64,000 nucleotides of DNA from Hordeum vulgare subsp. vulgare (taxonomy: Eukaryota > Streptophyta > Magnoliopsida > Poales > Poaceae). The stretch lies in the NCBI RefSeq assembly GCF_904849725.1, contig NC_058522.1, positions 193,838,968-193,902,967 on the forward strand, given 5' to 3'. The notes under the pieces were generated by a model. It was given only the letters and a program-made list of their open reading frames with translations, made no database searches and was not told the origin of the DNA. How positions within the stretch are numbered: position 1 is the stretch's first letter; every line of letters begins with the position of its first letter. The translations under genes and the position numbers were made by a program. Shown here one piece after another: positions 11,177-22,933 of the stretch.

Positions 11177-12430
11177 TGATCTACAACATAAAATATTGCA
11201 AAGTAGACTTAGACTATGTTCAAGACAATTAGAGTTTAACTAATCAAATTACTAATAAACTCCCACTCCAATAGACATCCCTCTAGTTACTTGAGTGTGT
11301 CATGATCCAAATTCACTAACTCAAATCCGATCATCACGTGAGTTGAGTGTAGTTTCAGTGGTAAGCATCACTATGCTAATCATATCAACTATATGATTCA
11401 TGCTCGACCTTTCGGTCTCTTGTGTTTCGAGGCCATGTCTGCACATGCTAGGCTCGTCAAGTTTAACCCCAGTGTTCTGCGTGTGCAACTGTTTTGCACC
11501 CATTGTATGTGAACGTTGAGTCTATCACACCCGATCATCACGTGGTGTCTCGAAATGATGAACTGTCTCAACGGTGCACAGTCGGGGAGAACACAATTTT
11601 ATCTTGAAATTTTAGTGAGGGATCACCTTATAATGCTACCGTCGTTCTAAACAAGATAAGGTGCATAAAAGGATTAACATCACATGCAATTCATAAGTGA
11701 CATGATATGGCCATGATCTTGTGCTTCTTGATCTTCATCACCAAAGCACCGGCATGATCTTCATCATCACCGGCGCCACACCATGATCTCCATCATCGTG
11801 CCGCCATCGAGTTTGTCGTGCTATCTATGCTATTACTACTAAATCTACAACCTAGCAATATAGTAAATGCATCTGCAAACACAAACGTTAGTTTAAAGAC
11901 AACCCTATGGCTCCTACAGTTGTCGTAGCATCGATGTAGAAGTCGATATTAACTATTACAACATGATCATCTCATACATACAATATATCACATCATGTCT
12001 TTGGCCATATCACATCACAAGCATACCGTGCAAAAACAAGTTAGACGTCCTCTAATTTGTTGTTGCATGTTTTACGTGGCTGCTATGGGTATCTAGTATG
12101 ATTGCATCTTACTTACGCAAAAACCACAACGGATATGTGCAAATTGCTATTTAAGCTCTCTCCAAGGACCGCCTCGGTCGAATCCAATTCAACTAAAGTT
12201 GAAGAAACAGGCACCCGCCAGTCATCTTTATGCAACGAGTTGTGTGTTAGTCGATGAAACCGGTCTCTCGTAAGCCTACGAGTAATGTTGGTTCGGGCCA
12301 CTTCAATCCAACAATACCGTTGAATCGACAAAAGACTAAGGAGGGAAGCAAATCGAACATCAACGCCCGCAAAAACTTTTATGTTCTACTCGAGATTACA
12401 TCTACGCATGAACCTAGCTCATGATGCCAC

Positions 12431-14225
12431 TGTTGGGGAATGTTGCATGGGAAACAAAAAAAATTCCTACGCACACGAAGACCTATCATGGTGATGTTCA
12501 TCTACGAGAAGGAGATCGGATCCACATACCCTTGTAGATCGCTAAGCGGGAAGCGTGAAGAAACATGGTTGATGTAGTGGTACAGCTTCATGATTCAAAT
12601 CACGTCGTCCCACGATCCATTCCGATCTAGCGTCGAACGGACGGCACCTCCACGTTCAGCACACGTACAGCTCGATGACGATCTCTGCCTTCTTGATCCA
12701 GCAAGAGAGACGGGGAAGTATATGAGTTCTCCGGCAGCGTGACGGTGCACCGGTGATGGTGATGATCTATTCCTGTAGTGCTCCGCCCGAGCTCCACAAA
12801 AAACCGATCTAGAGGAAGAACTACGAAGTAGAGGTTTGAGTTGCACGTGGCAAAGTTGTGTCTCAAAAACCCTAAAAGCTCTAGTATATATAGGAGGAAT
12901 GGAGGGGCTAGCCTTGGGGCTCAAGAGAGCCCCAAGGGCGCCGGCCGACAGAGGAGAGGAGGACTCCAACTCCAATTCGGTTTGGGGAAGGAGGAGTCCT
13001 CCTCTTCCTTCCCACCTCCCTCTTTTTTTCCTTTCCTTTGGTTTTATTTTTCCTAGATGACATAGCCCACTTGGGCTTGCCTCACCAGCCCACTAAGGTC
13101 TGGTGCGCCACCCTTGGACCATTGGCTCACTCCCGGGTGGGTGGGCCCCTCCCGGTGAAAACCTGGAACCCATTCGTCACTCCCGGTACACTGCCGGTAA
13201 TGCCCGAAATCTTTCCGGAGACCAAACGAAACCATCCTATATATCAATCTTTGTTTCCAGACCATTCCGGAAACCCTCGTGATGTCCGTGGTCTCATCCG
13301 GGACTCCAAACAACCTTCGGTCACCAACACCTATAACTCAACTATACCGAAACGTCACCGAACCTTAAGTGTGCAGACCCTGCGGGTTCGAGAACTATGC
13401 ACACATGACCTGAGACACTCCCCGGCCAATATCCAATAGCGGGACCTGGATGTCCATATTGGATCCTACATATTCTAAAAAGATCTTATCGGTTGAACCT
13501 TTGTGCCAAGGATTCATATAATCCCGTATAATATTCCCTTTGTCCTTCGGTATGTTACTTGCCCGAGATTTGATCGTCGGTATCTCTATACCTATTTCAA
13601 TCTCGTTACCGGCAAGTCTCTTTACTCGTTCCATAATAAAAGATCCCATGACTAACACTTGAGTCACATTGCTTGGAAGGCTTGTTTGTGATGTTCTATT
13701 ACCGAGTGGGCCTCGAGATACCTCTCCGTCACACGGAGTGACAAATCCCAGTCTTGATCCATGCTAACTCAACGAACACGTTTGGAGATACATGTAGAGC
13801 ACCTTTATAGTCACCCAGTAACATTGTGACATTTGATACACACAAGGTATTCCTCAGGTGTCAGTGATTTACATGATCTCATGGTCATAGGAATGAATAC
13901 TTGACACGCAGAAAACAATAGCAACAAAATGACACGATCACATCATACGTTCATAGTTTGGGTCTTGTCCATCACATCATTCTCCTAATGATGTGATCCA
14001 GTTATCAAGTGACAACACTTGCATATGGTGAGAAAACCTTAACCATCCTTGATCAACTGGCTAGTCAGCTAGAGGCTTACTGGGGACATTGTTTTGTCTA
14101 TATATCCACACATGTATCTAAGCTTTCATTTAATACAATTATAGCATGGATAACAAATGATTATCTTGAAATAGGAAATATAATAATAACTATTTTATCA
14201 TTGCTTCTAGGGCATACTTCCAACA
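12431..14225 (-). repeat. 5' LTR of Angela copy C
   Basis: It runs TGTTGG...CCAACA (1795 bp) and aligns along its length with the LTRs of copies A and B, with more substitutions and small indels. The LTR TATA box (minus strand) is the TATATATA at 12885-12892. The candidate target duplication on the right is GTTCT (14226-14230). Confidence 0.9.
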
Positions 14226-15802
14226 GTTCTCCATGTGTAGCTTCACCTTGGTTGAGTAGTAGATTTCGCTCAGCTCCCTAGAGTTTGAATCGGGTTCTTG
14301 AGAGGTTTTCTATAGGCACAAAACCGATCTCCCACAAAAGACGAGCTCGGGGGCTTCTTATAGGCGCGGTCGGGTGGTGCGGGATGGCGAGAGCACGCAT
14401 GGACGTGTGATTGTGATCGGCGTGCAATCATACCATATAAGCATGGATGACTAGCATAGTTGATTATTAGCTCAAGTATTTTTCCTATGAAAAGGAGCAT
14501 CAATGGCTTTATGTAGCCTTCCCGTTGCCTAGGCACTTGGTGAGATGCCTCTACGATATCATTCTTCCAAATAAACTTTATTCAAGTAGCTACTCATGTC
14601 ATGGTGTCTACAATACACAATAGATAAGTTAAAGTCGCACTAGAAGCCAATGATTTTGTTCTTTTCGCCAGAGCAACATATCAAGGATTTACACTTCTAA
14701 ATCTTCTATGGATTTAGCGGACAGTTGAGGATACTTGCACTAGTGCAAGGAAGTTTCAACAATGTCCATGTATAATAATGCAAACTTTATTGGTTTTCCC
14801 GGCATACATTATTTGAACATTTTTATAAATATTCTATAATTATCTCCTTTAGTTCCCAATGTTTTTCTTAACTCTGGTAGCTTTTGCATTCTTGCAGGTT
14901 TTGTGCTATCATTGATAGCATATACATTGTCATTCAGTTTTGTGAGAAGTAAAGGATGCTAATTGGGAAAGTTATTCACTATTCTTTTTCTAATTTTGCT
15001 TTTCTCAAAAAAAATTACTCGCAATTTAAATTTGCATTTTTTGGTTAATTGCTACATTTTAATCAAAGGGGTAACATCCCACCATGGTAAAGGGCGTGAT
15101 CTAGGCATGTAATCTTGAGTTTCAGAAATAGGGTAGTACTCCGTATAGAGAATAAGAGTTGTCCAATGTGGAGGGGTGGAGCAGACTGATAATTGAGATA
15201 CCGAGTCTCTCATGCTTTATTCTTTGTCGAGAAGATGAAGTGAAACTACCCCATATAATGGTTGATGTAGCAGAACTGAAGATGTAATGATGGTAGTTTC
15301 TATTAAATTGGGTTGCCTCCGGCGTCCATGAGGCCGCCAAGCGACATGGAAGACTGTTGGCACATCTGCTCCCATTCGTGAAATTTGTCATCAGCTGCTC
15401 ATAGGCCCACTAAATAGGCAAGTAATATAATGTGCATTTTAAATTCCCCCTCTCATATGATTTGTATTCATGCATTATCTCTAATACCATGTCACAAAGG
15501 TTGATGTTACATGCACCAAACATTAGAAAGATAGATTTGTTGCGAGTGCATAGCGTATCCAAGTAAATTTGGATGGACAAACTTGTGTTCTTCCATCAAG
15601 TTTTATTACTTCAAATCTTCAATAGAAAATTATACAACAAAAAATAGCATGTAGTACTACTTTTTGTAAGTCTGATGTCGTGCTGACAAGGCTTATGGAG
15701 TTGTTATGATGATTTATTTTGCTTAAATGGAAGTTTTTCTGTTCAAACTTTTGATGAACTATCTTTGTGAAAATGATCCCATATACTTTGTTATGTTAAT
15801 GT
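14226..15802. other. Unassigned intergenic stretch
   Basis: I recognise no complete gene here. The AT-rich middle (14500-15060) shows nothing. On the minus strand at about 15300-15391 there is a short peptide-like segment in one frame (DDKFHEWEQMCQQSS...GGNPI then stop), preceded by a possible splice acceptor (GAGCAG). It could be the last exon of a dead host gene, but I cannot name a family. Confidence 0.4.
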
Positions 15803-15972
15803 TGTTTGAGATCAAAAATCTGTCTATTGATGATCACAAGTTACATATTTATAGTCCCCGAAAGGACGCACCCGAAGGGACACAACGGTTACAAGGGTTG
15901 CATCTCTTTGTATGACGGTTTGGTAAGTGGAGATTTAATCCTTAATTAAAACATATTAATTAAGTCTTAACA
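15803..15972 (-). repeat. 3' LTR (170 bp) of the short-LTR Copia
   Basis: TG...CA ends on both strands (TGTTTGAGATC ... TCTTAACA on the plus strand). It differs from the partner LTR at five sites out of 170, all transitions. Confidence 0.85.
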
Positions 15973-16853
15973 CTCCCCCTAATCTACACTTGTCCATGTA
16001 GTATCAACATCTTGATAAAAGCTCCTTGAAGTTGCATTGTCATTGAGAATGTTCATCATCATCAAGTTCAGTAAGTCTCCATGAAAAACCCTGTGGGAAA
16101 AATGTGAGGAGGTAGATGTTTGATATGTTGTCAAAACTCCTTCAAACCCAATGAGAAAATAAGGAGAAATTATCACAACATATAATTATTATTGTCTCTT
16201 CCAACTCAATATGGAAAAACCCATAGAACTAAGAGGACAATAAATATGTTGTATATACTTCTCTAAAAAACCCGGTGGGGAATACAGAAAGTATGTTATA
16301 TGGTCTTATGTTGATATTACCTCATTAAAAACCTTTATGAGAACGTGTAAAGTGAACTCATGAAGGGAACAGAGTATAATATGATGCATTGAACATGAAC
16401 AATTCAGAAAGATACTCCCCCTGATTCTTGCAAATTTCGAAGCTCTCACATACCAGTTCCATGAACACATTTCCGGAACATAGAAGTTGGTAGAGACCAG
16501 ATGAACAAATTAGTCGCATGATTTGACTTGCAAGATATGCAATATAGTGATATTGCTTATTTTATAACATGTTTGAATCTGGGCAACACAAGAAACATTA
16601 TCGTTGAGATAATGGTTGGTGGATGTAGCCATGAGGTCTGTTTCAAAGACTCTTCATGAGAGGGCTACCACACCTAGTAGGAACACTAAGCTTGTCTACG
16701 ACCCGACATAGTGGGGATCTGATCGATGTATCCAATGATATCGGTGTTCACATTTCTGTGAAACTAAAGAATCAGGACAAGATGTTTAAGCCTTGGAGAT
16801 ATCGAAAGATATTGTTGAGTACCAACCAATTGTGTTTGGTGGATCCAATGGCA

Positions 16854-17099
16854 TTATGGAACGTTGAGTCCCAATATCTCATTTCCATCATCTCTCGGTC
16901 TAAATAGGTATTTCTCTATGTCTAGATAATGAACTACCATGAGAGTTACGGATGGATAAGACTTGTCCACAATGAATTTCTCCAATATATTTTGGATATA
17001 GACAACATAGTATACCATAATGTATGAATGAAGGTGCTCAAGTTGTAGTAACGAGCGGTATTTTGGTTTACCCAAATCCTTCATTTTAAACTCCGTCAT
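16854..17099 (-). pseudogene. Copia reverse transcriptase remnant
   Basis: An 81-residue frame begins MTEFKMKDLGKPKY and contains QNILEKF. These match the region after the YVDD box of Copia RT (the MKDLG and YIxxILEKF stretch). Many conserved residues are altered and flanking frames are closed. It gives the orientation (minus) and superfamily of the 170-bp-LTR element. Confidence 0.65.
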
Positions 17100-20000
17100 T
17101 TAGATGATTACATGTGTCGTCATTGCAGACACATAAACACGGATAATCATCATTGTAGGAGTAATCCTTATGCATAAGGAACTCACTACGTCGGTTGTAC
17201 CATATGTACCGACAACAATAAGTCGTATGGTGGCTTACTGATTTTTACAGTATGTTGCATTTTGCATTTCTATTCAGAAGTGAGATTCCATCGGGAATCA
17301 ATCATATATGTCGGAATCTAGTGACCCACATGGATATGTGATCACTACATCTATCAACTGCAGAGATAGATGTTTCTGTACTACCAATAATATAATATAT
17401 CGGAAAGAGATTCCACCTCTAGAAAATGGGTATCTGCGTGAACCCTTGTGCTAAATACTTGCTCTTTGTTTCACAACCTCGTTGTTCTCAATTCTATTTC
17501 CAGAAGAAAACTCGTGTAGGTATTGTTATGAATACCTTCCCATTATTGAGCAAAATCATTTCTACTTAGATTATACCCTTTGCTTGAGTTCAGTCCGAGT
17601 GTTGCTCACACTTTGCCATGGCCATGGTCTTTGGATCTGAATCATTTGAAAGGTTTTGCAATCTAGTTGAGAAATGTATGTCGACAATTGTAGACTTTCG
17701 GTTATATGATTCTCCAGAATCTATATATCAGTATATAGTTGATGGAAATGTCGTTACCCATGGTGACTACTCGCGATTTCCCAATGCGATTGAGTCGGAT
17801 ATTCCGATGACCCGGTCATTGTGTGCACTATGACCTCGGTTGGTCGAGGTTTCCCATCCACTAGGTATGCTACCCATTAGGTGTCTGCCAACGTTAAGTT
17901 GACTTGCATTTACTGATTCATAGGCCTTGATATCCTTGCTTGCGAGAAGCTGAATCCTGATGTACTTTTGCCATACATCTCCCCCTGTTGCATCGAACGG
18001 GGAGTGGAGTAGTTTTTGTTGGTACCTCCACTCTTTCAGGCATACTTTTGCAGGATTGTAGGATTGTGTGACACCTTTTTATGCAGTAAATGAATCTGGC
18101 AGCTCATTTGCAATGAGCTGCAAATCTTTTGAACGCATGGTTCACATCTTTGAGTACGTGGATTTGAGGCAGAAATGTGTTGAACATTCCACTAGTTTCT
18201 GGCATTCTTTATGGTATTTGAATTCTCCCCCTAATGCCTAGAAATACTCCTCATTAAATCAGCATACTAGCCTTGAATAACTCCCCATGTGAGGGGCTTG
18301 AGGTATTGACGGAAATACAGTTATTCCTCACATAGATCCCAACTATATGTTGAGGGGCAATGATGTATGCAGGGTGGTGATATCGGTATGCAACCAAATT
18401 ACCGCAGATGGGAAATACTTGGTAGATTTCCATGTATCAAAGATATAGGAGAATAATATTATGCAGTTCTGTCATGAGCGTGTAAAACTACATGACTCCA
18501 ACGTAAAGTTGGTAAGTTGCAATTCCAAAGTAAAGATAATGCAATGAGCTTAATTTTTGGACAAAGGATTCTACCAAACCATTTTGAGTCTAAACATTAG
18601 GACAAATTGCCAAACTTCAATCCAAGGGCCACTGAGAAGGCACTCAAGGAGAATTTTGCAATGTTATCCATTCAATTTGCTTGAAATCGATGTCAGGATA
18701 ATGAGCCAATGGTTTCGTGTGAGGAAAGCACACACTTAAGACCATCATGTAGATATGTCTTTTAGAACCATGGAATGCCTGAATAGTCTAGTCAATGGAT
18801 GGGAAGAGCCACATACCTCGACTTGCATGCATTCAAGGAGTCTGACTGGTCCAGCATAGACTTTAAGGTGCGCGAGCCTTAAAATTAGCTTCCCTTTGTC
18901 ACATGTAGTGCACATAAAATCCAAATGTTGTTAGAATTTAGCATCATAATAATCATAAACTATTGGAATTGCTGATAGTTTCGGTTTCAACCCAATGTCT
19001 TGATGACCAAGGCGAGTATGCCAAGTTTGTCATGTACAAGGCACTCTGGAAAACTATCTCATATGCAACATGTGCTACGAGTTTTATCGAATGTGTAGTA
19101 CAATCCAGATAATACATAGAGAATGTGCTTTCTATATCCATTGCATATGGTAAAGAGAAGTTATTTCTCTTTGTTGTCATCATAAGTTTCGTTATGGAAA
19201 CTATTTTGACGGATACCTCTATGGTTTAGTAGGGTACGAGTTAAACCGGGAAGCAATAAAGCATCCTGACATTACTCGAGTACCCACAGGGATAGTGAAT
19301 ATGAGTCAAGTTGAGCCAACAAATACCTCATCGCGTCTAGCAATTTTAAAATATCCCCTTTCTGTCAACGAGAGTGGAAACATTGGACTTCCCTGAGTAT
19401 AGAGTTTGTGGTGCCTATGCCCACAAGGCACATATCATCTTTCATCGGATTGACTCCCTTAGAAATCTATATATAGACATGAAGATTCTCAATACGAAAA
19501 TCACTGTCAGATATATAGAATACATACATATGTATTTGTACCAAAGTGCTGATACAATATATTGTGGTATACAATATATGATGACAACAATACTTATGTT
19601 CTTATTAGGACATCGTAAATAGACATAAACTATATTGACCATTCAGGAGATTGAGAGACTAGACGAAGTCTTCAAACATGTTAGTTGAGTCATATTCAAT
19701 CATCATATTCTCCGTGCCCATAGGGTCCCGTCACCGCTCGTGATGTCGGGTTGAAGGTTGAAGTCAGCTTCAAACCTTTGCCCTTGAGGTCATTGTATCC
19801 CAGGAATTGCTGATACAGAATAGTCAGGTGCTAAGATCTGAATCCAATGCCTTATGATATATAAGACAACATTTTTCTGTTAGCAGCGTGATCCTGACCA
19901 GAGGTGAATCTAGGATTGCAAACATTATCCCACGAGACACAAGAGCGATCATGATGTCCACGTCCCAGATAGGACAATGGTGTCCATTGAGGGCGAATGC

Positions 20001-20736
20001 CTCAAATTATATAGCTATATGTTACCTCTATGGGTAAACCAGAGATAATTAATTTATAACCAGTAAATTAAAGACCATCATGGTTGATGTTGTAATGAAC
20101 TTAGCAAAATCAATGGGTATTTTAAGAAGTTATCTTGAAACCATTAGTGTGAATCTCAAATTGCTAAATATGACACCTTGAAGATAATCTCCAAAATAAA
20201 GTAGATCTCTCAGCACTAGGGAGTATAACTGATGAAGTGAGTAGATACTCACTCGTAATGCCTTATGTAATTACTTAGTAAAATGTGTGGGAGAGCACTT
20301 TGTAAAGCAATCATAATGTCAAAAATGACAAAATGTAAGTTTTATCAATAGTGGTGATAATCTGCAAAGCAGTAGATCTACACACTACCTTGTGATCCCA
20401 AAACATCAATTTAAAAAAACAACACTTAGAATTTTGCATATCAATTCTTGCTTGTATCAAGCCAAAGGCTCAATTAAGATGATTTGATTTTTATTTGCAA
20501 GAAATTAAAATTTTCAATTGCAAATAAACGTATTAATCTCGACATGTAACGAACATGGAGATACATACATTCCGAAATACATCGTGCTCAACAGAAATAC
20601 ACTACTATTATAATGAATAGTAATGATGTTGCAAACTTGATTTTCAAGTGAAAAATTTGAATTGTATAGACCTCAAATTAAATAAGATGGTCTTGTATCA
20701 AGTTGCAAGATAATTCAGCAAAGTGAATTAATATCT

Positions 20737-20855
20737 TGCGAGAGAAAATTAATCTCAATCACAATGAGATTGTTTTGCGAGAAAAGAAATTTCTCAATCA
20801 CAAATCAATATTATTGTGCGAGAAAACTTAATCTCAATCGCAATACGAAACATGT
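20737..20855 (+). repeat. Three ~40-bp tandem repeats
   Basis: The unit TGCGAGARAAxxxAATCTCAATC recurs at about 20737, 20775 and 20816 inside the short-LTR Copia. It is imperfect and AT-rich. No function is evident. Confidence 0.6.
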
Positions 20856-21189
20856 TGTAGGAATTGCTAGAGAGAAAATACATTGAACATGTCCTATTTT
20901 CATACTTGCATTGCACAGAAAAACCATGGGCTAATCTATAATTTAAGGAGACTTAAATGCAAAATACAAATAAGTCAAATGACATTCTGCATACTAAACA
21001 AAGTCCAAGGACTCGACAGCAAATAACAGAGTGCAATCCATATATACGTAGAATATGAGGCTTGAAATGCAAAAGGGGAAAGAGATAGGGAAACGTTTCC
21101 CTTCGGCGCGCCGACGGAACCGACGCGCCGGTCGCTCGCTCGCTCGCGCGGGCCATGCAACATTTTTCGCACGCGCTCGCTTCGCTCGT

Positions 21190-21620
21190 AAGTGGATGCA
21201 ACTTTTATACCGTGTAAATTTGCTGCAACTACTGTTTAATTTTGCTACTAGCATTTTTCATTTGTTACATCTGTCCACTAAAAAAGTTGCATTCACGTTT
21301 GGTTGCAACTTGACTGCGCTGGTTTTTTCGCTACATCCGGTGTTTTTTGACTTTTGCTACAACCGTGTTAATTTTTGCTACAACCGGCATCATTTTTTGC
21401 TGCAACCGTTCACTAAAAAAGTTGCATACACGTTCACGTAGATTTTGCTACAACCGGCGTTTGACTTTTGCTACCACGCATCATCAGTTTTTTTTTGCTA
21501 CGATCACGTAGATATTTTTTTTTGCTACAATAAACTTTTTTTTGTTACAACCGTTGATGAAAATTGCTGCATCGCGCCGAAATTTGCTGCATCGAGGAAA
21601 AAATATTGCATGGATAGATC
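21190..21620 (+). repeat. Degenerate TTTTGCTACAACC minisatellite
   Basis: More than ten imperfect copies of TTTTTGCTACAACCG and TTGCTGCAAC occur, separated by GT- or CAC-containing spacers, with CACTAAAAAAGTTGCAT appearing twice. The array lies in the 5' part of the minus-strand Copia derivative. It resembles arrays seen near ends of some grass DNA transposons, so it may be a captured or nested fragment; this is inference. Confidence 0.6.
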
Positions 21621-21649
21621 TAACGGTGCGGACGCCGGCGGTTGACGGA

Positions 21650-22763
21650 TCATGTGGCCCGCGCGCGGCCGGCCGGAAGTTTCGTTCTGCCGGCGCGCCG
21701 GCGCACAGCCAAAGAGATAAGGTTCTCTATCGCTTCATGTGGTCTTGCATACGAATCAATCGATTCGTCTAGCTTTTCTCTAGCAGCCACACCGTCGAAT
21801 CCGCTGAGGGAGAGGCCGTGACAACGAGCAACCATCCCACAGAGCACCCCTGTGCCTTGCGGCATGAGATCGAGGCTAGCCCATTCGGGGTTGTTTTCTG
21901 CGCGTCGCGCTCGGACCTGGCAACCGCGGAGGGCGCCGTTGGTCACTGCACCTTGTGCGAGCAGCAGTTACAGGCTCGGTCCGGCCGCTGTTGTCCTGTG
22001 TGGGGGCCCCGGCAGTCAGTCGCCGCGCACTCGCATTGGAGGGCCGGGGGATCTTGCGTGACGTCGCAACCTCGCTTCAGCACCAGGCTGGACCATGCAC
22101 CGGGCATCCGCCGCGCGGAGGGGCACCAACCGCTGCGCTATGGGCGGCCGTGGAGATGGGACAGGCGCTGCCGCGAGCAAAGCGTAGTTGACTATTGGCC
22201 AATGCCTTCGCCTATGCCGTTCGCGAGAAGCCGCGATTCGGGCCTGGTCGCCGCCACAACCGTGCCGCTATAGGGCATCGCAGCGCCACGACCTGCGGGC
22301 CGAGCCGTTGATGGCTCCATTCGAGGGTTGCTGCCTCGCGTCCGGCCGTGAGATAGGGGTCGCCGCGCAGGCATTTATCCAAGAGCATCGTTACTGTCCG
22401 GGAAGATGAGCACGCACCGAAAAACCACCGACGCCGCGCAGGCAGCCGTCGAGGTCAACGGAGGGGATACGCCAGCAGGGATGGAAAGAACTGTCGCCTC
22501 TGCCAACGTTGTGGCGTCAAGCCTTGTCTGCCGCGTGAATCCAGGGCAGCAGTTGCCACGTCGGGCGCCAAGAGGAAAGCGTCGTGGCCAGGGCCTTGGC
22601 TAGTGCAGGAGGACCGGGCTGAGGCCGCAGTTGTCGTCCCGCTGTGCCATGCGCTGCCTTTGCGAGCGCCGGAGCCTTGGGCATCACAGGGCCGAAGGGC
22701 ATCGTCATGTTGCGCCATACGCTCTGGCTGCCGCAAGTGTGGCGAGAGAGCGTGCTGATAACG
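21650..22763. other. GC-rich leader region of the short-LTR Copia, unrecognised
   Basis: About 1.1 kb of GC-rich sequence lies between the 5' LTR and the TTTTGCTACAACC array, where gag is expected. Several overlapping frames stay open on both strands, as GC-rich DNA does by chance, and none resembles gag. It may be foreign (captured) DNA. I cannot assign a source. Confidence 0.45.
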
Positions 22764-22933
22764 TGTTTGAGATCAAAAATTTGTCTATTAATGATCACAA
22801 GTTACATATTTATAGTCCCCAAAAGGACGCATCCGAAGGGACACAACGGTTACAAGAGTTGCATCTCTTTGTATGACGGTTTGGTAAGTGGAGATTTAAT
22901 CCTTAATTAAAACATATTAATTAAGTCTTAACA
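22764..22933 (-). repeat. 5' LTR (170 bp) of the short-LTR Copia
   Basis: Same length as the partner at 15803-15972 with no indels. At all five differing sites this copy has T or A where the other has C or G. The adjacent minus-strand sequence GTTATCAGCACG is the likely primer-binding site. Confidence 0.85.

Larger units (their letters stand above)
8429..14225 (-). mobile_element. Angela/WIS/BARE1 Copia element, copy C, 3'-truncated and decayed
   Basis: From right to left it holds the 5' LTR (12431-14225), a primer-binding site (TGGCATCATGAGC, minus strand of 12417-12429), a 1254-bp untranslated leader, gag and pol. It stops inside RT at 8429, where the minus-strand Sirevirus LTR begins. The second LTR is presumably left of the window. 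The leader length equals that of copies A and B. It has more lesions than A or B and is the oldest of the three. Confidence 0.9.
15803..22933 (-). mobile_element. Complete non-autonomous Copia element with 170-bp LTRs
   Basis: Two direct repeats of 170 bp (15803-15972 and 22764-22933) bound the element. Flanks are AATGT (left) and AATGC (right), a target duplication with one change. On the minus strand the interior starts CGTTATCAGCACG, a primer-binding-site-like sequence, and ends in the purine tract AGGGGGAG next to the left LTR. Both LTRs carry a TATA-like CTATAAATATG. The 7131-bp element has only scraps of Copia pol and no usable ORF. It would need proteins from a relative to move. Confidence 0.85.
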
